Shown here in pieces: positions 16,571-24,557 of a stretch of 37,410 nt of DNA. The stretch lies in NCBI GenBank assembly GCA_020351915.1, contig CP070673.1:3971021-4008430 (forward strand), given 5' to 3'. This DNA comes from Deltaproteobacteria bacterium. Its GTDB lineage: Bacteria > Desulfobacterota > DSM-4660 > Desulfatiglandales > B25-G16. The position numbers and the translations under genes were made by a program. The notes under the pieces are model-generated. The model saw only the letters and a program-made list of their open reading frames with translations. It was not told the DNA's origin and ran no database searches. Position 1 is the first letter of the stretch. Each line of letters opens with the position of its first letter.

Positions 16571-17050
16571 TCATGAGAATCTGTGCTGACATTCAGGGAG
16601 GTCAAGCTTCCCCAAACCATGTATGAGGGCCAATGAGAAGGTTTTCTCTGATCGATATCCTCATGCTCTATGGCTAATAGCCTTCGCATTATTATTCATT
16701 GCTTCGAGGAGACCGTTATCAATTCTGAGATCAAAATAGGCGAGAATACCCTCTTCATGATTTCTGGGCATCCATGCAAAATCTCGTAAGGGTTTGAGTC
16801 AGTTATGGGTAGCCGGCCAAAACCATTGTTTGAAATATCTTGCCGCCCACCCCTTGCGGTGATAGCTCCATAGTTTTCGGAAAATTTCTTTTAGCAGATA
16901 GGTCTTGTTCACTTTCAGATTCATCTTGAGCAGATCCCCCAGGCGAACTTTCTGTTCATCGGACAGGTTCCATGGGTTTTTCAGCCAGATATATCGGGTC
17001 CCTTTAAAGATTTCCGAATCCGGTTCCTGGAGAGTTTTAGCCTCCATCAT
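16571..17050 (-). pseudogene. ISL3-family transposase relic (C-terminal third)
   Basis: One continuous minus-strand frame of 160 codons reads through two in-frame TGA codons (16799-16801 and 16661-16663), both where the family has arginine, suggesting CGA-to-TGA decay. It begins with KGTRYIWLKNPWNLSDEQK, continues KEIFRKLWSYHRKGWAARY, then LKPLRDFAWMPRNHEEGILA, YFDLRIDNGLLEAMNNNAKA and HGLGKLDLP, the conserved end of DDE_Tnp_ISL3 proteins. The N-terminal two thirds are missing. It is non-functional. Confidence 0.85.
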
Positions 17051-17107
17051 TGATAATCATCCCCTTGAGGTCCATGTACAAAATCCGTAACCTCGGGGTT
17101 TTAGTCT

Positions 17108-17206
17108 GACCTTAATCCGTGAGTCAAGATTCAACTGGCTCACCTCGTGGGTGATTATATGGACAAATCTGCTTAGCCTTTAGCGTTTTATTCACGGATT
17201 AAGGTC
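17108..17206. repeat. 15-bp perfect inverted repeat bracketing 69 bp
   Basis: GACCTTAATCCGTGA (17108-17122) is exactly complementary to TCACGGATTAAGGTC (17192-17206). The 99-bp unit lies directly upstream of the ISL3 relic and has the look of a MITE or of two opposed insertion-sequence ends. The enclosed DNA has no coding content. Confidence 0.5.
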
Positions 17207-17276
17207 TGTCCGATAACCTTGACGCCCATCATTTTTGCAAATTAAAGGCGTCGCTTCTTATCCTGCTTTCAAATGG

Positions 17277-18377
17277 TTATTTTGCAAGATGGCCAAAGAT
17301 TTTCACGCTCAGTGCCTGTCGCTCTTCGCTTTTCCTGGCCCATTCCTCGGTATTGGCCATTCTATACTTTGCTCCCGACTGACGGATAAATGTGGGATCG
17401 AGGTGTTCTACGGGAACATCTTCTCTGGCGCTCTGCTGGCCAGCAGCCTTGCTATAAATCGTTTGCCCCTCTTTGCTAAGAAACCAATTGATGAAGAACT
17501 TAGCCGCATTGGGATGTGGTGCTTTATTCATTAGTCTAAGTTGTCCTGGGCCTGCACCAAGCTGAATTCCCTCTGCTGGCATGATGTTCTCTAAAGGCGC
17601 TCCTGCCCGTTTCAATTCCGCAACCACTTCATAGCGGGCGGCAACCCCGAGGGGATATTTCCCACGAGCTATCCACTCCACATGAAGGCGTTCATTCTCT
17701 ACAACAACTGGTTCCTGCTTAGCAAACATATACAGGTAATCTCTACCCATAATGGGTTCCACTGCACCAACCCAGCCAGTCATTGCGCCTGATTTAAGTG
17801 GGTAAGTTATTACAATCCTCCCCTTCCATTTGGGATTTAGAAGGTCCTGATAAGATTTCACTTCTCCGGGATTAACCAAATTCTTATTTACAGTTATGAA
17901 CCCTTCGGGACAGGTTATGCAGGCAACGGTTGTGCGTTCTTTTGGGTCCATCCAAGGAAACTTGCCACCAAACCAATTGTTAGGGTCCTTGACTTCGGGT
18001 AGTATGATTACTGGCTCCAATTGATCCAAAGCTCCCATCGGCTTTAATGTTGACAGTATGCCGCCAGTACCTGATAGCAAAACGTCTACTGAAAAAAGGC
18101 CTGCGTTACGTTGACCTGCAATTCTATTTACCAATCCACGGGATCCTCCTGCAACACAATCAAGCTTTATACCATATTTGCTATCTAAGGTTTCTACCAA
18201 AGCTACGCGCAATTCACCCCCTGTAGAAGAGTATAGTACGAGCCTGCCCTCTGTTTGTGCATCCTTTACCAGTTGTTCCCACTCTTGCTGCCAGGCGGGT
18301 TTGGCGGACACTTCAGTTACCAGCCCGATAAACAAAAATAGCACAACAAGAATCAGCGTCATATGCTTTTTAATCAT
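17277..18377 (-). CDS. Orphan ABC transporter substrate-binding protein (Fe(III)/family 1 type)
   Basis: 366 residues; ATG at 18377 with GGGAGG plus AAGGA upstream. A basic and hydrophobic N-terminus (MIKKHMTLILVVLFLFIGL, cut after VSA) is a Sec signal peptide. The mature protein opens WQQEWEQLVKDAQTEGRLVL and shows the family-1 binding-protein pattern (VLLSGTGG, YQDLLNPKWKGRI, PHPNAAKFFINWFLSKEGQ). Relatives bind ferric iron, thiamine-type compounds or small organic acids in the periplasm. No intact permease or ATPase is present; a permease relic of the matching type lies at 19.6-20.0 kb, so this transporter is probably broken here. Confidence 0.88.
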   Translation of the reverse strand: MIKKHMTLILVVLFLFIGLVTEVSAKPAWQQEWEQLVKDAQTEGRLVLYSSTGGELRVALVETLDSKYGIKLDCVAGGSRGLVNRIAGQRNAGLFSVDVLLSGTGGILSTLKPMGALDQLEPVIILPEVKDPNNWFGGKFPWMDPKERTTVACITCPEGFITVNKNLVNPGEVKSYQDLLNPKWKGRIVITYPLKSGAMTGWVGAVEPIMGRDYLYMFAKQEPVVVENERLHVEWIARGKYPLGVAARYEVVAELKRAGAPLENIMPAEGIQLGAGPGQLRLMNKAPHPNAAKFFINWFLSKEGQTIYSKAAGQQSAREDVPVEHLDPTFIRQSGAKYRMANTEEWARKSEERQALSVKIFGHLAK

Positions 18378-18837
18378 TTCCTTAATCCTCCCTCTTAGTT
18401 TTAAAGGCTGCTTAACTTTGTCTGAGCTTTGTTTTCAGCTCTGTGTTAACCGAATTTACTAATGTTCACCCCCTTTCCGCGGCTATTTTCAGCTTTGCCT
18501 ATGCTTCTGATTGGTCAAACTCCCAAAGCTGATTATTGAATATCCTCACTTCTCCTACGTCTATCGCAACGAGGAGAAATACATAGTATCCTTACATAGG
18601 TCAGACGCATCGCCTTTCTAGTGTTCGAAAGATTAACATACCTTGATTACCTATTTCCTTAAACACCCATATAGATTTTCTTAATGGGTTTTTAGATACC
18701 GAAAGGGCAATCTGACATAAGAGACAAGCCGGCTTCATGCCTTCTTGGCTTAAACTTTTTCCTGAGGCTGCGCGTTGTTACGGTCCTTCGGCCGTTGTAA
18801 AGGAAAAGAGCCTACAGCAGATCATTATTTCCTTCTC
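18378..18837. other. Intergenic region without recognisable gene
   Basis: 460 bases between the binding-protein gene and the second racemase-like gene. I read the frames for the missing permease or ATPase and found nothing convincing. An imperfect hairpin (ACGGTCCTTCGGCCGT, near 18780-18795) could be a transcript end for the racemase-like gene. Confidence 0.3.
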
Positions 18838-19578
18838 TTAGAGCGTACTAAAAAGCCTTCCATATCCCCGAATCGGTTCATGGATATCAAGAACCCTCAG
18901 TGAATTCCAGATGGCAGCCAGCGCGCTGCTCAATACGGGGACGCCGATATCTCTCTCTAGATATTCTACATACTCAACGGTTGGCCAAGCGCTCGACGGA
19001 AAATACAAGGCATCGGCCCGATCTGCCTCCCGAAAAACCTTCTTGCCGTAATTGTAAACGAAGGAAAAATCCATTTTGGGCTTCTCAATAGAGGCAAGGC
19101 CCGTCTCGATCGTGGACAGGCCCGCAACTTCAAATCCCTGGGCTTGCATGAAATCTGCTAACTTCTGGCTCAGCTCCGGCTTGCCGTAAGCAGTGGCGAT
19201 GGCGAGCCGCTTTACCGCCAGCCGGCGAAAGGCGTCAACAGCCGATGACAGCGTAGTAATGGCCGGAAGCCCCGAGAGGTCGGAAAGGAGTTTCAAAATT
19301 TTTTCATTACCATTCGGACCTGCCGATAAGAGCACCGGGATTCCTGCTGCCAGGATGAGATTGGCCCCGGCCCGTTTGAGCTCTTTCACGGCATCCTCCA
19401 TGAGCGCCACCGAGGCATCTAAGTCGGCCTGATCCCGAACATCCTTGACTGATAAATTCCTGGTAAGCAGCATGACCCCAGACGGGACCACTTTATAAAA
19501 CTCGTAGACAAAAGTGCTGGCAATAATAGTTGGATTCAAATTACCGATCCTAGCTCTCCATCCGTATGCGGCAGGCAT
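18838..19578 (-). CDS. Maleate isomerase/arylmalonate decarboxylase-like protein without catalytic cysteines
   Basis: Start set at the ATG at 19578 (MPAAYGWRARIGNLNP) behind GGAGGT; an upstream start at 19644 would run into the permease relic. 246 residues, as in the family. The shape fits the Asp/Glu racemase superfamily branch of maleate cis-trans isomerase: GWRARIGNLNPTIIA, LILAAGIPVLL, YFPSSAWPTVEYVEYLERDI and PVLSSALAAIWNSLRVLDI. The first cysteine site (usually A-C-T-S-G) reads AAGIPV, and the second (S-C-T-N-L-R-T) reads SSAWPT. Both nucleophiles are thus missing, as in the protein at 15.7 kb. Its role is unknown. Confidence 0.82.
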   Translation of the reverse strand: MPAAYGWRARIGNLNPTIIASTFVYEFYKVVPSGVMLLTRNLSVKDVRDQADLDASVALMEDAVKELKRAGANLILAAGIPVLLSAGPNGNEKILKLLSDLSGLPAITTLSSAVDAFRRLAVKRLAIATAYGKPELSQKLADFMQAQGFEVAGLSTIETGLASIEKPKMDFSFVYNYGKKVFREADRADALYFPSSAWPTVEYVEYLERDIGVPVLSSALAAIWNSLRVLDIHEPIRGYGRLFSTL

Positions 19579-19599
19579 AAGAGACCTCCTCTCTTGATC

Positions 19600-20000
19600 C
19601 TCTCGACATAACCAATTTGCGCCCCGATTCTTCGGGCCGCCCACGTGACACCTCTCAGAAAAACAACCATCATGGCTCCAAGAGCAGAGACGCTGCTGTA
19701 CAGGCCGGACTCCAAGAGATCGAATACTAGCACCGAAAGAGCTATCTTTGCTGAGTACAGAGGAGAATGGAAGTGGAAAGCTCCCTCAATGAGACCGTGG
19801 CGATGTCTATCCATCCTCCGATAAAACAGGGAATGAGCACCGGCAGAAGAATCTTTCTGAAATTCTGGAGCAAGCTTGCGCCCCTTGCCACGGAAGCTTC
19901 CTCAAGTTCTTTGCCGATCTGGATCGTTGAGGCCGACGCTGTCTGGATTCCATAGGGTAGATATTTGGTGACATAGACTATCAGTTGCGATGATAAGACC
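19600..20000 (-). pseudogene. ABC transporter permease relic (ferric/thiamine-type, C-terminal part)
   Basis: From about 20000 down to 19742 a frame reads SSQLIVYVTKYLPYGIQTAS, then IGKELEEASVARGASLLQNF and RKILLPVLIPCFIGGWIDIA, which contains the EAA cytoplasmic loop that docks the ATPase. It then hits a stop. Shifting one frame near 19755 continues the protein: SAKIALSVLVFDLLESGLYS, SVSALGAMMVVFLRGV. So a single-base shift disrupts the gene, and the N-terminal part is gone. It belongs to the FbpB/ThiP-like permease group, matching the orphan binding protein at 17.3 kb. Confidence 0.8.
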
Positions 20001-20046
20001 TCCCTTTCTTGAGATAGAGAAATGGGGCGCCCTTTAGTTTTGCAGT

Positions 20047-20410
20047 TTAAGCATCGATAAGCTCATAGCCGTAACTGTGCGCTATCTTTTCTCGTCGCTT
20101 TGCAGACAAACTTACCCCTGATAATGAAAAGTTCAAATGTCTTGATAATTCGGCCACGTTGATGCCAAGATCTCCTACCGCCCAATAGCATAATAGACTT
20201 CGTGCCTCAACGCGTTTACGCTCTTTACCCGGTGCCCAGATCTCAAATGAGCTAAGTTGCATTAGATCAGACACCTTTGAGGCAATTTTGTCAAGGTCAT
20301 AACCTTTGGCAACCAACGCATACCTTTTCTCCATCTGTTCCTGGGCTGCCGGAAGCACATCCTCAACAAAGTCACCATCACCAAGGACACGCTCATCTGA
20401 TTTTCAATTA
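20047..20410 (-). pseudogene. RAYT transposase relic, C-terminal part with DnaA-like HTH
   Basis: The readable part opens SDERVLGDGDFVEDVL (near 20405), continues EKRYALVAKGYDLDKIASKV, then KRVEARSLLCYWAVGDLGIN and VAELSRHLNFSLSGVSLSAK, and ends RREKIAHSYGYELIDA. This is the standard tail of longer REP-associated tyrosine transposases with a C-terminal DnaA-type helix-turn-helix. The catalytic domain is missing at this place; a piece of exactly that domain is found at 26.6-26.9 kb on the same strand. Confidence 0.75.
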
Positions 20411-20543
20411 GTAGCAGTTTGCCCGATATAGTCCGTTCGAGAGCCCCACACACACTAGAATCGTCCATACTGCATGACTCCTAGCCCTTTTGAGTTAATT
20501 TTTGAGTCTCTTAGTTAGATTTGGTTCAAAAAATATAGGCTCG

Positions 20544-20684
20544 CTATGTGCGATGTGAGACGCGTCCGCGTAAGGAGTCGAGGCCCTTTTCCAGAAGGTT
20601 GATTTCGTTAAAGAAATCACCTAGCAATTTGTCCCACATGCTCTTATCTGATTCAGTGACTATAGATGCCTCTATATCACACAT
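20544..20684 (-). CDS. Possible 46-residue protein, unknown
   Basis: An ATG at 20684 opens MCDIEASIVTESDKSMWDKL, then LGDFFNEINLLEKGLDSLRG, ending at TAG. The middle has the look of a real amphipathic helix or coiled coil with well-placed leucines. No ribosome site precedes it. It may be a genuine small protein or a fragment of a larger decayed gene at the edge of the transporter segment. Confidence 0.3.
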   Translation of the reverse strand: MCDIEASIVTESDKSMWDKLLGDFFNEINLLEKGLDSLRGRVSHRT

Positions 20685-20804
20685 AATCAATCTATTTTGT
20701 TGCTATCTTTTAGAATAGGGTAGGGTAGGTTGAGTAAGCGAAACACACTCCCCACCGGTCACGTCTAAATCTCGATATGGAGCAAAATGAAATCATTTCT
20801 TTCT

Positions 20805-22721
20805 TTATATTGCAAGGACACCCTCTGGGCGGGACCCAAGCTTTCGTCTCTTTCTCCACTGCCAGATAACTGCAAGAGCGAAAATGCTCATACCTGCGGC
20901 AAATATCGAGTGGTCGCTGGTGATTACACTTGCCAAAAGAGTGAGCGCTGCCACAAAGAATGTGGCTCTTTCAGCCGAGCTAAGGCTCAATAGATAATAA
21001 CCGGTGATCCCTGCTTGGAGAGTCACTATTGTGACTATGCAAGCGATTATTCCCACCACTGCCCCAATAGGCTCTTGGTATTGTAATAGCAAGATCGGAA
21101 CCGAGACAAAGAAAAAAGGAACAATAAAACCTCCTATGCCTACCTTAGCACATTCCACAGCACATCTTAGGTAGGTAGTTCCTGCCATCTGCGAGGCCAC
21201 GAGCGCGGCTATGGCTACAGGAGGTGTCAGAGAACCCATGACGCCAAAGTAAAAGGCAAACAAGTGCGCTGTCAGCGGAGGCAATCCCATCCTGATCAAC
21301 CCAGGCCCAGCAAGAACAGCTGTTAATATGTAAACCGCCGTAGTTGGCATCCCTAGGCCAAGGATAATTGCTATTATTGCAGTATAGCCGATCCCAACCC
21401 ATAGGTATCCGTGGCTCAACCATTGTATGGCAGCGGGTAACTTGACGACAAGCCCTCCCATTTCAAGGGCACCCACGAGAACGCCTATAAGGGCACAACT
21501 AACCCCAATCCCTGCTCCTCTGATAGCTCCCTCAGTGAACCCATGCACCCATTCCCGCAAAGATGGGCGGGTTTCTTTTCTAATAAGGGGCAAGATTATT
21601 ACAGATCCTAGCGCTGGGGACATACTATATGCAAGGGAATGTCCTTGAGCCAGAAGAACTATGAGAAGAGTGAGGGGAACAATAAACAAGGGAGAAGATA
21701 GCAAAAGTTCCCTTATCGATACTTGTTCACGGGGGCTGGTGAGTCCCATTTTGGCCGCTTGCAGTTGCACATATAATCCCACGCAAAAGAAATACAATAG
21801 GGCAGGTACCAAAGCTACCAGCATTACTTTCAAATAGGATATCCCGAGAAAGCCTGATATCAAAAAGGCAGCCGCGCCCATTACAGGAGGCATAATCTGC
21901 CCGCCGGTGGATGCTGCAGCTTCAATAGCGCCAGCCTGCTCCGGCTTATAGCCCATGCGTTTCATCAAAGGTATGGTAAATGATCCCGTAGTCGCAACGT
22001 TCGCGCCAATGCTGCCGGTGACCATCCCCATTAAGCAACTGGTTACAACTGCTGCCAGAGCTCCTCCTCCGGCAAGTCCCCTTGAGAATATTCTGCCGAT
22101 TTGCATAAAGAAGCGAGTTGCTCCTGAAGTTTGTAAGACTGATCCGAATAGAATGAATAGAAATATGTAATTAGCAGAGATACCCAGAATTTCCCCATAT
22201 AGCCCCTCCATGCTTGCGCATACTCTGGAGATGACTTGATAGTACGAAAATTGCGAGGTGACAAATATCCCTGGAAGGTGGCTGCCAGTGAGTAGGTATA
22301 CAAAAGAGAGGCCTGTAAGTATGACAAACACCGTACCAAATGCCCGCCTCGTCGATTCAGCGGCTACAATAATTGCAATAGTGCCTATGATTACATCAGC
22401 GGTGGTGGAGAAACCCCCACGATACTGCATCTCGTAGCAGTTAAAATGGACATAAACTACCACCACTATAGAAGCCAATATGAATAGTAACAACAATGGC
22501 CAAAGCCCTTTCGCCTTTTTCAGTGCGACGAGGAACACAAGTAGCAAGCAGAAGCCAAAATGAATGTTCAGGTGCCTTATGGGATCTACTATCAAATAAT
22601 AAGCACTGGCAACATGGTAAACGACCATGCTCAGCGCCAGCGCTGCAACTATGATATCTAGAGCCTTTTTAGCATTACTCCCCTCAGTACCGCTCTGACT
22701 CGTTTTGCGATATCTTTGCAC
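20805..22721 (-). CDS. TRAP transporter fused membrane subunit (TAXI type, DctQM fusion)
   Basis: 638 residues; GTG start at 22721 with a modest AGGTGAGG upstream. The N-terminal third holds four or five hydrophobic segments (the small DctQ-like part), followed by the large DctM-like domain with the family motifs GGGALAAVVTSCLMGMVTGS, NVATTGSFTIPLMKRMGYKP, AASTGGQIMPPVMGAAAF and LGLGMPTTAVYI. TAXI-TRAP permeases take up organic anions with Na+ or H+ using a periplasmic TAXI binding protein. The matching binding-protein gene lies 94 bases upstream on the same strand, separated by a strong stem-loop. The substrate is unknown. Confidence 0.93.
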   Translation of the reverse strand: MQRYRKTSQSGTEGSNAKKALDIIVAALALSMVVYHVASAYYLIVDPIRHLNIHFGFCLLLVFLVALKKAKGLWPLLLLFILASIVVVVYVHFNCYEMQYRGGFSTTADVIIGTIAIIVAAESTRRAFGTVFVILTGLSFVYLLTGSHLPGIFVTSQFSYYQVISRVCASMEGLYGEILGISANYIFLFILFGSVLQTSGATRFFMQIGRIFSRGLAGGGALAAVVTSCLMGMVTGSIGANVATTGSFTIPLMKRMGYKPEQAGAIEAAASTGGQIMPPVMGAAAFLISGFLGISYLKVMLVALVPALLYFFCVGLYVQLQAAKMGLTSPREQVSIRELLLSSPLFIVPLTLLIVLLAQGHSLAYSMSPALGSVIILPLIRKETRPSLREWVHGFTEGAIRGAGIGVSCALIGVLVGALEMGGLVVKLPAAIQWLSHGYLWVGIGYTAIIAIILGLGMPTTAVYILTAVLAGPGLIRMGLPPLTAHLFAFYFGVMGSLTPPVAIAALVASQMAGTTYLRCAVECAKVGIGGFIVPFFFVSVPILLLQYQEPIGAVVGIIACIVTIVTLQAGITGYYLLSLSSAERATFFVAALTLLASVITSDHSIFAAGMSIFALAVIWQWRKRRKLGSRPEGVLAI

Positions 22722-22763
22722 GCCTCACCTGGGTTTTAGCAATGTGGGCTTACCATCTCCTAG

Positions 22764-22800
22764 AGTGAACAGGCGCAGTCTAAGGCTACGCCTGTTCACT
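22764..22800 (-). promoter_or_regulatory. 12-bp stem-loop between TAXI binding protein and TRAP permease genes
   Basis: AGTGAACAGGCG (22764-22775) pairs perfectly with CGCCTGTTCACT (22789-22800) around a 13-nt loop. There is no U-tract. Intercistronic hairpins of this kind after binding-protein genes commonly stabilise the upstream mRNA and lower permease expression, giving an excess of binding protein. Confidence 0.6.
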
Positions 22801-22815
22801 ATTCCATTTAATCCA

Positions 22816-23838
22816 CTACTGACCGATCTTTATTCCCTTGTCCTTGTAAAATTTCACCGCGCCGGGATGCCATTCCTCTTCAGGATAAGGCAAGGTCGCC
22901 ATGCCCTCAGCCGAATATTGCTTTCCCGCGTGATGATAGAGGCGGAAATCATTAATATGCTCCCATGCCACCCGGACGATTTCGTACACTACGTCCTCGC
23001 TCAGCTCAGCATCGGCATACCACGCTTGAAGATAGGCGTTCCCCGTAACATCTTTGGGGGGCACGCCCTTTCCGAAGGCTCCTGCGGGGATCACCATTGG
23101 AAAAATGGGATAGCCGGTGCTTTTCTTGGCCTTCATAATCACATCTTCACCAAAGTCAATAAAGTACACCTTCTTGGTTGCCAAAAGCTTCGTGAGCGCC
23201 TTATTTGGTGCCCATTGCCCTCCCGGCTCTGATGGGGTCATGGAGAAGTAGGTAGCATCTATTAGTCCATCCGCCATGGCTTCTGGCCCTTTACTCCAGC
23301 CTAGGTTGTATGTCTTAACCTTGTCCAAAACTCGTGCTGCTTCCAGTATTGGCACAAGGTCGACAATATGGAGAAATGACCCCTTTATTCCGACGTCTAC
23401 CTTTTTACCCGGAAGGTCTGCCAATGTCTTTATCTCGGGGTTGAGAGTCCCCAAGGTGCCCCCGCCTCCGGTTAGTAGCATTATTGGTCTTGCGGTCGTG
23501 TATTTGGGCAGCGGCTTAAATCCTTGTCTTGCCAGCACGTCGTTATCTACACCAGAATACCATATCGACTTCGTTCTCAGCTCAGGGCGTGCTGCCATCA
23601 TCTTGTATATCTCAGTGGCGCCAGTTGTATCTACCACTGTAGGCTTAAGCCACTTACTGTTTTTTAACACAATGTCTGACAGCCCCTGGCTCAAGGTCCA
23701 GTTCATTGTGCCGACTCGACCGGTATAAATGCTAATCTTCACCTCCGGGTGTGACGTTACCTCCTTTGAGACAGAGGCAGTTGGGAATACACTGATGACC
23801 AAGAACGCTGCTAACGCTACGGATATTAGTTTACTCAT
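22816..23838 (-). CDS. TAXI-family TRAP transporter substrate-binding protein
   Basis: 340 residues; ATG at 23838 behind AAAGGAGGT. The N-terminus (MSKLISVALAAFLVISVFP) is a signal peptide. The mature part has the TAXI pattern: VKISIYTGRVGTMNWTLSQG, GATEIYKMMAARPEL, LADLPGKKVDVG, and a C-terminal EEEWHPGAVKFYKDKGI. In this family the protein captures an organic acid in the periplasm for the fused TRAP permease encoded next. The usual TAXI opening motif (GTGGxxYPxG) is replaced by YTGRVGTMNW, so it is a divergent member. Confidence 0.9.
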   Translation of the reverse strand: MSKLISVALAAFLVISVFPTASVSKEVTSHPEVKISIYTGRVGTMNWTLSQGLSDIVLKNSKWLKPTVVDTTGATEIYKMMAARPELRTKSIWYSGVDNDVLARQGFKPLPKYTTARPIMLLTGGGGTLGTLNPEIKTLADLPGKKVDVGIKGSFLHIVDLVPILEAARVLDKVKTYNLGWSKGPEAMADGLIDATYFSMTPSEPGGQWAPNKALTKLLATKKVYFIDFGEDVIMKAKKSTGYPIFPMVIPAGAFGKGVPPKDVTGNAYLQAWYADAELSEDVVYEIVRVAWEHINDFRLYHHAGKQYSAEGMATLPYPEEEWHPGAVKFYKDKGIKIGQ

Positions 23839-23975
23839 TTTGACCTCCTTTTGTTAATGTTCTGTTTCGAGCATTCTTATGAGTCGGGCGCGTTTCTGAA
23901 ACAATGACCCAAATCGGGAATCTATTACATTACGTGGCCCCAGAAGGGTCGGTTACCGTTACCTGACGACGGGAT

Positions 23976-23996
23976 TTATGACAACGGATCCTTCAT
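23976..23996 (-). pseudogene. Seven-codon remnant of a gene start (strong RBS, MKDPLS, stop)
   Basis: Directly after the 157-residue ORF, AAAGGAGGTGAAC precedes ATG and six codons that end at TAA. The excellent ribosome site and operon-like spacing imply that a real second gene began here and was deleted just after its start, or that it encodes a minimal leader peptide ahead of the TAXI gene. Confidence 0.35.
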
Positions 23997-24017
23997 CCTG
24001 TTCACCTCCTTTCTCAG

Positions 24018-24491
24018 TCACCGCTGTCGTTGGAGTTCTTCTCTGCGGTTGGCAACGATCTGCTCTCTCAGATCCCTGTCCCAGTGCTCGGAAGTCCCAT
24101 TGTCAATAGCAGAATAGAAATGTTCAGTACGAAACCAGACAAAATACATATCGAAGTACCGGCTGCTATCCTCTTGGTGGAGGAATCGTCCTGGGTACTC
24201 GGGAGCCGTCTTCACGGTGCCGAACGCGGACACCACAAATGGGTTATTATTCGGGTTTGTGGTAGGGCAAATAGCCCTGGCATTTGGTGCAACTCGAGTA
24301 TCTTCTTGATGGAAGGCTACCTCCATCTGTCGGTGACGATCATCGACAATCTCGGGCCGGTGATTTTCCCGTAGATGGGGGATATTTTTAGCAACCAAGG
24401 CCCCTTCAATAAGGTGCCGAGTCTTCTCGGCTGTTTGGTACCAGCTGGCCAGCCAGTTGATGGCTTTGCCTTTATCTCCTACTTGAGCCAA
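24018..24491 (-). CDS. Possible SnoaL/NTF2-like protein, about 157 residues
   Basis: The frame opens after a TAA; the first start codon is TTG at 24491 and no ribosome site is evident, so the 5' end may be missing. The tail YFDMYFVWFRTEHFYSAIDN-GTSEHWDRD resembles the end of SnoaL-like polyketide-cyclase/isomerase proteins, where a G-K-I-x-E-H-W-D motif closes the sheet; here the central part is degenerate. I give this family only as the best guess. The strong ribosome site right after its stop argues that it was the first gene of an operon. Confidence 0.4.
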   Translation of the reverse strand: MAQVGDKGKAINWLASWYQTAEKTRHLIEGALVAKNIPHLRENHRPEIVDDRHRQMEVAFHQEDTRVAPNARAICPTTNPNNNPFVVSAFGTVKTAPEYPGRFLHQEDSSRYFDMYFVWFRTEHFYSAIDNGTSEHWDRDLREQIVANRREELQRQR

Positions 24492-24557
24492 TAATCTGAA
24501 TTATCACACACCGAGTATTGTTCCTACTTTGTACGATTATATGCTAAGAACTAAAGG

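Noticed and set aside
24030-24374. Plus-strand frame opposite the possible SnoaL-like gene
   Set aside because: It has no recognisable motif and lies fully antisense to a frame that ends in a family-like motif and is followed by a strong ribosome site for a next gene.
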